Source: Methanococcus voltae (GTDB lineage: Archaea; AGJL01; Methanococci; Methanococcales; Methanococcaceae). Taken from it: DNA of 50,806 nucleotides. The stretch is from assembly GCF_024807655.1 (NCBI RefSeq), contig NZ_JANUCR010000007.1, positions 1-50,806 of the forward strand. Reading direction: 5' to 3'. A program made the translations under genes and the position numbers. How positions within the stretch are numbered: position 1 is the stretch's first letter; each line of letters opens with the position of its first letter. Shown here one piece after another: positions 1 to 8,611 of the stretch. Under the pieces are notes generated by a model, which saw only the letters and a list, made by a program, of their open reading frames with translations, did no database searches and was not told the origin of the DNA.

Positions 1-1
1 T

Positions 2-34
2 GAAAAATCAGCTGAAAGATTTAAAATTGAATAA
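2..34 (+). CDS. 3' end of an unidentified gene (partial)
   Basis: An open frame enters from the left edge and reads E-K-S-A-E-R-F-K-I-E before a TAA at 32-34. The charged ending looks like a protein C-terminus, and T-rich DNA follows, as after other plus-strand genes here. Ten residues cannot identify the product, and a chance open frame cannot be excluded. Confidence 0.35.
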   Translation, partial: EKSAERFKIE

Positions 35-151
35 TTAATTAAAATTATTAATTTTAAATCATTATTTTTTATTTTTAGATTATAGTTTTATTTTAGTTTT
101 AAATATATCAGTTTTTAAACTAATTATATCAATTTATTTTAATTATTTATT

Positions 152-2953
152 TTAATTAGTTATTTTTTTAGAAATTTTATACATCACCTGAGCGTGGAAT
201 AATTTTAAGAGATTATTTTTATCCTCTGCAAGTACCGCATCGCTTGCTGTAAGCGTAGCAAGTCCAAAACTCATTGGAGTTGGTATAGACACGTCAATAT
301 GCTCTAATCTAATGTGTCCAGACTGTATTTTACCTAAAATTTCTTGTAAATGCTCAACCTCTAAACTATCCTCGATAATTTCACGGTAAGTTTCTTCTAG
401 AGGTGCAAATCTATCTAACTTTTTAGCGTAATGTATGAGCAAATCCGCACTTACTTGCTGACGTTTAGCCGATTTTTTACGTCCTGCATAGTTTCTAAGT
501 ATCATAAGGCTTCTTGTGGCGTTTATTCTAAAAATTCTCTTCATAAGATTCGTATTTTCAAGAGCAAGTTTTAAAGTAGCATATATATTTTCAGGAGTTA
601 ATTCTTTAATGATTTTAACTATTTCAATATGCTTTTTCTTCGGTATTTCCAACGAAAAACCTGTATCTGATACGCTAACCAATACTCCAACGCCAAAATA
701 CTCGCTAATTTTATAAGCTATCGCTCTACTAAATCCATCGTTGAATTTTCGCCCGTAATTACTATGGATGTAGAGATACTTATGTTCCGATTTTCCTTTT
801 TTATCCTTTTTGTATCCGTCGTATCCTTCACCGTTGTATTCTTCTATTACAAGCCTATTCGGTAAACTAATGCTATTATTACCAGTATACTGAATTTGTT
901 GACCAAATAATCCACAAAGACTTTCTACACTATTGCTATCTATTGGCATTTTAGAAAGCCAATCTTTCAATATTTCGTTATTATATTTTTCTATGGCAGT
1001 TTTTTTGAATTCTAAAACGTTTTTACCTAAATCATAGCTAAGAGGAAGCCTTTCAGAGTACCAATTTGGAATATTTGGTTTTTCAGAGGTTTTATCCACA
1101 TAAACTTTACTACCTCGACGATATACAAATTTCAAGTGTTCACCACCTAACGCAAATACATCGCCTTTTTCAAGTTTATCAAGATATTGCTCGTCTAATT
1201 TACCAATCCAATCTTTATTGGCTCTTACATATACATCACAACTGAAATCATCCGGAATAGTTCCTATATTTGTATAATAAATCATTCTTGCAGTTTTACC
1301 AGATTTTCCAATTTTTTTAGTTTCTTCATCATACCAAATTTTAGAATAAATATTCCTATCTTCCATACCTGCATAACTTGCCGTCATATAGTTTAAAACT
1401 ATTTTAAAGTCTTCATCAGTCATCATATTGTAATTGTAGCTCCTTCGTACAATATTTTTAACTTGTTCATATTCAATTATTCCATTTATTGCAATTCCAT
1501 ATATCTGCTGAATGAGTACGTCTAAAGGCTTTTTAGGAATCTGAACCTTATCTATAAAGCCCTCTTCTGCTTTTTTGAGCATAACTGTACATTCTACAAG
1601 TTCATCCCTATCTAAAGCTATCAACCTACCTTTAGCAATCCTTTCGATACCGTGACCTGCCCTACCAATACGTTGAAGCAGTACTTTAACACTTTTTGGA
1701 CTACCAATTTGTATTACTAAATCCACGTAAGGCATATCGATACCAAGCTCAAGACTGCTACTCGTAGTTACTACTTTTAACTCGCCCTTTTTAAGCTTAG
1801 ATTCTATTTCTAATCGTTTATCTCGTGATAAACTACCGTGATGGCTACCGCTATTTTCTTCAGTATATTCTGGGAATTTTCTACGTAAATTGTAAAGTAT
1901 ACGTTCAGCTCCCCCTCTTGTATTTGTAAATATGAGTGTATTTTCGTGTTCTTCAATTAATTTGTGCAATTCGCCGTATAATTTCTTTGAAATTTCTTCA
2001 GGGGTACTCATAATTAAATCAGGAACTGGACAAATTAGTTTCATATCGTAATTACGTACAAATCTCGTATCTACGATTTCAACAGGTCGAGGTATTTCAG
2101 TATCGTAAAAACCACCCAAATAACTTGCTACTTCGTCAAGAGGTTCAACTGTTGCACTGCATCCAATTCTCACAAATTCGTGTTTTGTAAGCTCTCTTAA
2201 TCGTTCAAGGCTTAAACTAAGGTGTACGCCTCTTTTATTATCTGCAAGAGAGTGTATTTCATCAATAACAACCCATCTCACAGTTCTTAATTTTTCCTTA
2301 AATTTTGGGGAATTTAGTATAATTGCTAAGCTTTCCGGGGTTGTATTTAATATATGCGGGGTTTGCTTTAACATTTTGCTTTTTTGATAGCTTGTAGTAT
2401 CGCCGTGTCTTATGGCGTGTCTAATATCTCCGATATCTTCTTTTCCATACTTTTCCGTTAATATTTCTTTAATTTCTACGAGGGGCTCTTCAAGATTTAC
2501 GTGAATATCATTTGCTAAACTTTTTAAAGGACTAATGTATATACAATATACACTATTTTCAAGACCTTCTTCTTTTTCAATTCTAAAAAGCTCGTTTATA
2601 ATGCTCATAAAACTACTAAGAGTTTTACCACTACCCGTAGGGCTACAAATAAGCGTATTTCTTCCGTAATGGATACGGGGAATCGCTTGACGTTGAGGGG
2701 GTGTAAAATATCCGTCGTTGAATTCTTTATATTTTTCAAATTTATTTACCCACCAATCTCTAACACCATCTTCAAATAAATCCAGTATTTTTTCATCCGA
2801 ATCTATATCAAACGCATACTTCCCGTTGCTATAAGATATACTTTTTGAAATAAGATTTTCCGCCTTTTTAGACGATATTTCGTTTCTTATTTCCTCTTCT
2901 AAGGTATTTGATTTTGAAATTTGATTATTTGTGATATTTTTTGTGATATTCAT
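152..2953 (-). CDS. lhr: Lhr-type superfamily 2 ATP-dependent helicase
   Basis: Large helicase-related protein of 933 residues. Members of this family are 3'-5' DNA translocases linked to DNA repair in archaea. Visible motifs are Walker A SPTGSGKT (about residues 104-111), DEIH (231-234), SAT (266-268), TSSSLELGID (397-406) and QRIGRAGH (427-434), in the order of an SF2 core. About 500 further residues fit the Lhr winged-helix and C-terminal parts. The length matches archaeal Lhr rather than the longer bacterial form. The ATG at 2953 has a G-rich but weak RBS (GGGGGA). The gene stands alone, with an 894-base gap upstream. The family assignment is firm; the choice among archaeal Lhr subtypes is not made. 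Confidence 0.92.
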   Translation of the reverse strand: MNITKNITNNQISKSNTLEEEIRNEISSKKAENLISKSISYSNGKYAFDIDSDEKILDLFEDGVRDWWVNKFEKYKEFNDGYFTPPQRQAIPRIHYGRNTLICSPTGSGKTLSSFMSIINELFRIEKEEGLENSVYCIYISPLKSLANDIHVNLEEPLVEIKEILTEKYGKEDIGDIRHAIRHGDTTSYQKSKMLKQTPHILNTTPESLAIILNSPKFKEKLRTVRWVVIDEIHSLADNKRGVHLSLSLERLRELTKHEFVRIGCSATVEPLDEVASYLGGFYDTEIPRPVEIVDTRFVRNYDMKLICPVPDLIMSTPEEISKKLYGELHKLIEEHENTLIFTNTRGGAERILYNLRRKFPEYTEENSGSHHGSLSRDKRLEIESKLKKGELKVVTTSSSLELGIDMPYVDLVIQIGSPKSVKVLLQRIGRAGHGIERIAKGRLIALDRDELVECTVMLKKAEEGFIDKVQIPKKPLDVLIQQIYGIAINGIIEYEQVKNIVRRSYNYNMMTDEDFKIVLNYMTASYAGMEDRNIYSKIWYDEETKKIGKSGKTARMIYYTNIGTIPDDFSCDVYVRANKDWIGKLDEQYLDKLEKGDVFALGGEHLKFVYRRGSKVYVDKTSEKPNIPNWYSERLPLSYDLGKNVLEFKKTAIEKYNNEILKDWLSKMPIDSNSVESLCGLFGQQIQYTGNNSISLPNRLVIEEYNGEGYDGYKKDKKGKSEHKYLYIHSNYGRKFNDGFSRAIAYKISEYFGVGVLVSVSDTGFSLEIPKKKHIEIVKIIKELTPENIYATLKLALENTNLMKRIFRINATRSLMILRNYAGRKKSAKRQQVSADLLIHYAKKLDRFAPLEETYREIIEDSLEVEHLQEILGKIQSGHIRLEHIDVSIPTPMSFGLATLTASDAVLAEDKNNLLKLFHAQVMYKISKKITN

Positions 2954-3847
2954 AATAGTCCCCCATTAAATTTTTAAATTAGTTATGTGGTGATTTATAT
3001 CAATATTTAGATATATTATTATGTGATTGAATTTTGAATTAAGTATAAAGTAATTAGTAAAATTGATAATAAATATGATTATAAATATGATAATTAATAG
3101 TGTACATATATTTAGTATCATATAAATAGTTTTTCGAAGATTTTGGTTCGAATATCGTCAATTATAAACTAATAAATACAAATATATCAATTAAGATTGA
3201 ATAAAAAAATTCGTTATAAGTTTATAAAAATGTTTTAAAAATAAAAAAGAAAGTTTTGGTATGATTAATTAATAATAACAATAGAATAATAATATTTACA
3301 AATAGGTAAACTTGGCAATTATCCTAAATTTTGAGGATAAATCCCTTTATCAAATTTTTCGAGTTTTAAATTATAATTAAATTATAAAATCATTAGATTT
3401 ACATAATTAAATAGTTAAATAATAATAATAAATCGTGAGATTGATTTTTCAAAACTATGTATTTACATACTGTATGAACATAATAATGAGAATATATCAA
3501 CTATAATTACTATTTATTTCGTGTATTATTTATTCTATGAGTCTTAAGTTAAACTGTTTTAGACTAATTATGCCATCTAAAGGTCATAATGTCCGATTAA
3601 ATATATGTATTATCCGTATATATAGATTCGGGTTAATAAAATGTAGTTAAATAATTCGCTATAGTAAATTAACCTTTTAATTAATTAAACGCCTTAACAA
3701 CATTAAATTTATAATTTTCTTAAAAATAACTATTTTTAACAATATTGAAACATATTTCTCAATTATTTTATATATACATCATATAAAAAAAGTATATCAA
3801 ATTATATTATTTATTAATATTTTATATTAATAAATTTTAATTGATAT
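2954..3847. other. 894-base gap without a convincing gene
   Basis: AT-rich spacer between the lhr start and the upp stop. No open frame of useful size with an RBS was seen. It holds an inverted repeat TTATCCT-8-AGGATAA (3319-3340) and two adjacent imperfect inverted repeats (3541-3564, with GTCT/AGAC ends, and 3567-3590, ATTATG/CATAAT). A T-loop-like GGTTCGAAT near 3144 has no matching stems. Part of the gap presumably holds the lhr promoter. Confidence 0.5.
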
Positions 3848-4546
3848 TTATTCAAGGTTGTGCATTTGAGGTAATAATGATACTTTTACAGGTTCGCCAA
3901 ATGCCCTGTCTCCTGCATCTCCAAGACCTGGTAAAATATAACCTTTTTTGTTTAATTCCCTATCCATTTGAGTTATGTATATTTCTACATTAGGGTATTC
4001 TTTTTTAATTGCTTCAATACCTTCTGGGGCTCCGATTACACCAACAATTATAATTCTTTTAGGCATACCACAACTTTCAAGTTCTTTCATTACACTGATT
4101 AATGTTGAACCTGTAGCAATCATTGGGTCACAAATAATTAATGTGTCTTCTTCTTTTAATTTTGGCACTTTTATGTAATCCATTTTGATATCGAAGTCTG
4201 GAGCTGGTCCTCTTGAAGCTGAAACAATACCTACTCTTGCAGATTCTAGTGTTTTAATTAAACCTTCCATCAATGGAATTGCAACTCTTAAAACTGAGAT
4301 AATTAATATATTTTTTCTGTCTTTTCCTGCTAATCCAATTGTAGTTTCGAGAGGTGTTTCTATTTCTAACTCGTCAAAATCCATTGTTTTAGTTAATTCG
4401 TATCCCATATATCGACCAAGTCTTACGAGACCTTTTCTAAATGCGATATTGTCAGTGTTTTGCTCTCTTAATTCCGAAAGTGTTTCAATTAAAAAAGGTG
4501 AGTCTTCAAATGAGTATACGCCTTCCCATCTTGTATCTTTTTTCAT
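3848..4546 (-). CDS. upp: Uracil phosphoribosyltransferase
   Basis: Makes UMP from uracil and PRPP in pyrimidine salvage. The 232-residue protein carries the PRPP loop [13 protein letters not shown] (about 137-149) and the uracil-binding stretch [15 protein letters not shown] (203-217), both diagnostic of Upp. The ATG at 4546 has a GAGGCGAT site just upstream. It lies 242 bases downstream of a uracil/xanthine-type permease on the same strand, so uptake and salvage are probably linked functionally and perhaps co-transcribed. The spacer is A-rich on the coding strand and shows no U-tract terminator. Confidence 0.96.
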   Translation of the reverse strand: MKKDTRWEGVYSFEDSPFLIETLSELREQNTDNIAFRKGLVRLGRYMGYELTKTMDFDELEIETPLETTIGLAGKDRKNILIISVLRVAIPLMEGLIKTLESARVGIVSASRGPAPDFDIKMDYIKVPKLKEEDTLIICDPMIATGSTLISVMKELESCGMPKRIIIVGVIGAPEGIEAIKKEYPNVEIYITQMDRELNKKGYILPGLGDAGDRAFGEPVKVSLLPQMHNLE

Positions 4547-4788
4547 TATATCGCCTCATTATATCTTTAAAAGTATTATAATTAGAATATTGAAATTTTT
4601 TATTATTATTTATTATTATTTATTATTATTTTTTATTATTTTTTATTTTATTCTATGAATAAGTTTTAATTGTCATCATATTTTTATTTGAAATATGTAC
4701 TATTTTAACTTTTTGATAACATATACTTAAATTTATCAATTAATATGCTATATTAAACCTTATTTTAAAAATTAATGGGTAGAAAGTA

Positions 4789-6036
4789 TTAATTTTTAAT
4801 TTTAAACAATTGGTCAAGTACTATGGCAGTTATTGCACCGATTGCCATTCCTGATTCCAATATACTTGATATTATCGGATGAAAATGTGATAAAAATTCC
4901 GCAGGCAATTGTGGAGAACCCAATCCTACAATTAGGGAACTTGCAAGTACTAATGTGTTTTTATCGTTTAATTCTACCTTATCTTTAATTAATTTAAGAC
5001 CTGTTAAACCAATCATACCGTATAAAGCAATTGTAAGACCTCCTAAAACAGGTCCTGGGATAGATGCCAATACGCCGGCAAATTTAGGTATCAACGAGAA
5101 TAAAATCAATATTACTGCACCGATTTGTACAACTTGGAGACTCGAAACTCTTGTAAGTGCTACAAGGCCTATATTTTCAGAATAACTTGTCGTACCACAA
5201 CCACCGAGTAAACCTGCAATAGTACAGGACAAACCTTCTGATGCAATACCTTTGTTTATTTTTTTGTTATCGATACTTTCATCGGCTATTGTTGAAATAG
5301 CGTGATAATCCCCTACGCTTTCAATTATACTTACAAGGAATGCAAATAAAATAATAAATATTGCGCTAACGTCAAATACTGGCATACCCCAAGGCATTAC
5401 TTGCGGTAAATTGAAATATGGCATACTTGAAACTAATGAAAAATCTACGAGACCTAACGCAATACTTGCAATATAGCCAACTGTGGCACCTATGATTACA
5501 GGCATAGTTTTTAAAGTTCCTTTTGATTTTAAAGTAATTGCAACGGTTGTAAAAAAGGTTAACAATGCAACAAAAGCAGCTTGTGGGATGGATGTACCAG
5601 TAGGGTCTCCAAAATAGTTAAATGTATATTGCATAGCAGTATTTGCCAAACTGAAACCCACTAACATAATAGTAATACCTGTAACAACAGGGGTAAATAA
5701 TTTTTTTAATTTTCCGATTAAACCAAAAGCACCAGTAAACGCTTCAAGAAGACCGCCAACGATTAAAGCACCTTCAACAGCAGCTAAACTTATTGTGGTA
5801 CCAATGGTCGTTAATGCAGGAATAAATGCAAAACTTGAGCCTTGAACAATAGGGAACTTTGAACCGATTGTGGTTTGTAATAATGTAGCAATACCCATAG
5901 TTAAAAGAACAGCTTGAATTAAAACCGCTATTTGTTCGAGTGGAAGTCCTATGGCATTACCTACTACTAACGGTACAGTGACAGTAGCTCCAAACATCGC
6001 TAAAACGTGCTGGAATCCCAATACAATTTTTTTCAT
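4789..6036 (-). CDS. uraA: NCS2-family uracil/xanthine permease
   Basis: Nucleobase:cation symporter of 415 residues, with the many hydrophobic segments of the 14-helix NCS2 fold. FQHVLAMFGATVTVPLVV (about 8-25), VQGSSFAFIPAL in the first half and ESVGDYHAIS plus GGCGTTSYSENIGL in the second half are NCS2 signatures. The last two correspond to the substrate-binding helix 8 and half-helix 10 region. The upp gene next door makes uracil the likely substrate, though sequence alone cannot exclude xanthine. Start ATG at 6036 with GGAGG six bases upstream. A 9-bp inverted repeat lies at the promoter (separate entry). Confidence 0.92.
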   Translation of the reverse strand: MKKIVLGFQHVLAMFGATVTVPLVVGNAIGLPLEQIAVLIQAVLLTMGIATLLQTTIGSKFPIVQGSSFAFIPALTTIGTTISLAAVEGALIVGGLLEAFTGAFGLIGKLKKLFTPVVTGITIMLVGFSLANTAMQYTFNYFGDPTGTSIPQAAFVALLTFFTTVAITLKSKGTLKTMPVIIGATVGYIASIALGLVDFSLVSSMPYFNLPQVMPWGMPVFDVSAIFIILFAFLVSIIESVGDYHAISTIADESIDNKKINKGIASEGLSCTIAGLLGGCGTTSYSENIGLVALTRVSSLQVVQIGAVILILFSLIPKFAGVLASIPGPVLGGLTIALYGMIGLTGLKLIKDKVELNDKNTLVLASSLIVGLGSPQLPAEFLSHFHPIISSILESGMAIGAITAIVLDQLFKIKN

Positions 6037-6417
6037 TTTTTTCCTCCAAACAATATAATATAATATAATAATTAGGTAAATATATTAATACTTTATTTTA
6101 TTTTTTATTTTATTTTTTATTTTTTATTTTATACATAGTTCGTACAATATCCCATATTACCATTTTTGTGGATTACCTATCCTCAATATTGTACTATTTT
6201 TTCATATATATAATTTATTAACTAACATCTATAAAATTATAATTATTTATAAAAATGGGTTTTAAAGACAAATTTAATTATAAAATACGAATTCATAAAA
6301 AAATATATAAAAATGTAGAACGATAAATAATAAATTAAGAATAATAAATTAAGAATAATAAAATAATGATACAAAACAAAATTTATCAAAGAGAATTTTA
6401 AAATAAAAGGGTGCGTT
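6037..6417. other. Divergent intergenic region uraA / trxB
   Basis: This 381-base gap carries the uraA promoter element (6142-6215) and, toward trxB, a TATA-like AAATATATAAAAA near 6297-6309. The rest is short A/T-only repeats, including tandem AATAATAAATTAAG units at about 6325-6360. No gene was seen. Confidence 0.5.
6142..6215 (-). promoter_or_regulatory. uraA promoter with 9-bp inverted repeat
   Basis: On the minus strand a TATA-like stretch (6203-6215) is followed by GTACAATAT (6194-6186) and, 35 bases later, its perfect complement ATATTGTAC (6150-6142). Between the arms is GGAT-AGGTA-AUCC, which could form a small hairpin. The expected transcription start, about 25 bases from the TATA centre, falls near 6184. 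The repeat could therefore be operator DNA straddling the start site, or part of a structured leader. It resembles no riboswitch I recognise. Confidence 0.5.
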
Positions 6418-7401
6418 ATGGAAATTGGTAATCTTAAAGATATGGTAATTATAGGTGGAGGTCCTGCAGGTCTTGTAGCAGGTATTTACGCAATGCGTGG
6501 TGGAGTCAATGCAATTTGTATTGAAAAAGAAAATGCTGGTGGTAAAATAGCAGAAGCGGGTATCGTTGAGAATTATTTGGGATATTCTCAAATAAAAGGT
6601 TTTGAACTTGCCAATAATTTTGCAGAACACGCTAATAGTTTAAATTTACCGATTATACACGAAGAAGTCATTAGTGTAGTGCCTAATGCGGTTATAATCC
6701 ATGATGAAAATGGGGATAATAAAATAAATTACCACAAGGTTATTACGAAAAATAACGAATACATTACAAAAACCATTGTAATAGCTTCAGGTAGCAAATA
6801 TAAATCTCTGGGAATAAATGAGGACGATTATGTCGGTAAAGGCGTTGGATACTGTGTAATGTGTGATGCTTTCTTTTTTAAAGATAGGCACGTACTTGTA
6901 ATCGGTAGAAATACGCCTGCAGCTATGGCGGCTTACAATTTAAGAGATATTGCTAAAAAAATTACAATAATTACGGATAAAAATGAAATTAAAGTCGTAG
7001 AAAAAATTATGATGGACAGGCTCAAAAAAATTGAGAATTTGGAAATAATATATAATGCAAAACCAATTGAATTTAAAGGAACTAATAAATTTGAAGGTAT
7101 AGAAGTCGAATTAACCGAAAAAGACAGTACTAAAGAAATTAAAGAGATTAAAAAAATTATAAATGGTGATGGAGCTTTCATAATGCTTGGATATACCCCA
7201 AATAGCGAATTTTTACAAGAAAGTGGTATAAATCTAAAAAAAGGATTTGTAATAACTAATAAAGAATGTGAAACTAATATCGAAGGTATCTACGCTTGTG
7301 GCGATATTACTGGAGGAATTTTGCAGGTTTCTAAGGCAGTCGGTGAAGGAGTTTATGCTTTTTCAAGTGCTTCCAAATATTTGCAAAAATTTGATAAATA
7401 A
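6418..7401 (+). CDS. trxB: Thioredoxin reductase, probably F420-dependent type
   Basis: Flavoprotein of 327 residues that reduces thioredoxin. It has the N-terminal FAD site IIGGGPAG (11-18), the redox-active CVMC pair (Cys146, Cys149) in GYCVMCDAFFF, and the C-terminal FAD motif YACGDITGG. The second dinucleotide domain reads VLVIGRNTPAAMAAYNL where NADPH enzymes have GGGDSAxEEA. The HRRxxxR motif that binds the NADPH 2'-phosphate is replaced by ITDKNEIK. A Methanocaldococcus jannaschii homolog with a changed NADPH site is known to use F420H2, so F420 is the likely donor; this is an inference. RBS GGGTGCG precedes the ATG. The metallophosphoesterase gene starts 88 bases downstream. Confidence 0.88.
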   Translation: MEIGNLKDMVIIGGGPAGLVAGIYAMRGGVNAICIEKENAGGKIAEAGIVENYLGYSQIKGFELANNFAEHANSLNLPIIHEEVISVVPNAVIIHDENGDNKINYHKVITKNNEYITKTIVIASGSKYKSLGINEDDYVGKGVGYCVMCDAFFFKDRHVLVIGRNTPAAMAAYNLRDIAKKITIITDKNEIKVVEKIMMDRLKKIENLEIIYNAKPIEFKGTNKFEGIEVELTEKDSTKEIKEIKKIINGDGAFIMLGYTPNSEFLQESGINLKKGFVITNKECETNIEGIYACGDITGGILQVSKAVGEGVYAFSSASKYLQKFDK

Positions 7402-7433
7402 TTAATCTCATTACAAAAATACAAAAATACAAA

Positions 7434-7483
7434 AAAATTTAAGAGATTTAAAAATTTAAGAGATTTAAAAATTTAAGAGATTT
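7434..7483. repeat. Three tandem 17-bp repeats before the phosphoesterase start
   Basis: The unit AAATTTAAGAGATTTAA occurs about three times head to tail, ending just before the ATG at 7490. The last copy supplies the weak purine-rich RBS region (AAGAGATTTG). It looks like replication slippage in a short spacer. Confidence 0.8.
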
Positions 7484-7489
7484 GATACT

Positions 7490-8443
7490 ATGCAAGAAAT
7501 AGCCAATTTTTATAGGAATTTAAATTTACATTTTGATAGAAATGCTTTAATCGATTCTAAAAATAAAACTGTGGCGGTTTCTGATTTACACATTGGATTA
7601 GAAGAACAATTTAAAAGAAGAGGCGTATTATTTCCATTACACGAAAAAACAGTTCTAATAAACAGAATTGTTTATTTGTTGGATAAATACAATCCTAAAA
7701 AGTTTATAATGGTCGGGGATATTTTACATCACTTTAATAAAATACCCTATAAGACTTATGACGTGATGTATGAAATCTTAAAATTAATATATGAAAATTA
7801 CAAAAACACTAAATTAATACTTATTCGAGGAAATCACGACATAATGATTGATTATGTATTGGCAGAATGTGTAAATAGATTTAATGACGAAATAAATGAG
7901 AAAAATGCAGAATTAAGAAAGAAATACGACATTGAACTCAAAAAACGTGAAATAACTGAAAAAAGTGAAATAAATGAAAATAAAGAAGAATTGATATATG
8001 TTGAATTTCCAAAAGTTGATGATAGTGATTTGTATGAAATATATGAATACTATAAAATAAATAATTTGTTGTATTATCACGGCCATAAAATTTTAAATCA
8101 AGAAAATGTGCATTTTAAATCTGAAATAGATTTAATGATAATGGGGCACGAACACCCAGTTTTAGAATTAAATAATCATAGATTTTCAAGTTATTTGCAT
8201 ATTGCAGATTATTATACATTTTTTAACGATAAAAATTATAATATGAAGAATATTTTAATATTGCCCTCATTTTCAAATATACCCTCGGGTGTGAAAATAA
8301 ATGAATTATTTGGTAATTTTTTATCGCCCTATTTAAAAGATATAAAATCAGAAAGTTTTAAAGAAAAAATTTATCCAATAATAAAAGAAAAGGAAATTAT
8401 GTATTTTCCTAATTTAAAAGAAATAGAAGATTATTTGCAATAA
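7490..8443 (+). CDS. ICC-like metallophosphoesterase
   Basis: Calcineurin-like phosphoesterase of 317 residues with the full set of metal-binding motifs: DLH (32-34), GD (76-77), GNHD (114-117), HGH (197-199) and GHEH (219-222). It resembles the archaeal ICC-like phosphoesterase group (COG1407), whose substrate is not established. Residues about 130-180 form a Lys/Glu-rich charged insertion between the second and third motif blocks, probably a surface helix. It follows trxB by 88 bases on the same strand and may share its transcript. A T-rich run after the stop fits a U-tract terminator. Confidence 0.85.
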   Translation: MQEIANFYRNLNLHFDRNALIDSKNKTVAVSDLHIGLEEQFKRRGVLFPLHEKTVLINRIVYLLDKYNPKKFIMVGDILHHFNKIPYKTYDVMYEILKLIYENYKNTKLILIRGNHDIMIDYVLAECVNRFNDEINEKNAELRKKYDIELKKREITEKSEINENKEELIYVEFPKVDDSDLYEIYEYYKINNLLYYHGHKILNQENVHFKSEIDLMIMGHEHPVLELNNHRFSSYLHIADYYTFFNDKNYNMKNILILPSFSNIPSGVKINELFGNFLSPYLKDIKSESFKEKIYPIIKEKEIMYFPNLKEIEDYLQ

Positions 8444-8522
8444 TCAATAATCACTAATATATTACCAATATTGATAATTATCAATTATCAATTATTGCTT
8501 TTTTATATACTTTAATTTATTA

Positions 8523-8611
8523 ATGGAATTTATTTATTTTTATTATTATTATTTTATTATTATTTTATTATTATTTTATTATTTTATTATTTTATTATTA
8601 TTTTATTATTT
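8523..8611 (+). terminator. T-rich 3' tract after the metallophosphoesterase gene
   Basis: Nearly 90 bases of TTTTATTATTATT-type sequence lie between the convergent phosphoesterase and chemoreceptor genes. U-rich 3' ends are the termination signal cut by FttA/aCPSF1 in Methanococcus. The tract is T-rich only on the plus strand, so it should serve the plus-strand gene. Confidence 0.45.

Noticed and set aside
3138-3160. T-loop-like GGTTCGAAT suggesting a tRNA gene
   Set aside because: The flanking bases do not form a T stem, and no acceptor, D or anticodon arms can be drawn in the AT-rich surroundings.
4185-4658. Long open frame opposite upp
   Set aside because: It lies antisense over a clear upp gene and runs into low-complexity poly-Ile/Tyr from AT repeats, so it is a shadow frame.
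6142-6194. Known purine, preQ1 or other listed riboswitch before uraA
   Set aside because: None of the conserved core bases of those classes could be placed, and the first arm may lie upstream of the transcription start.
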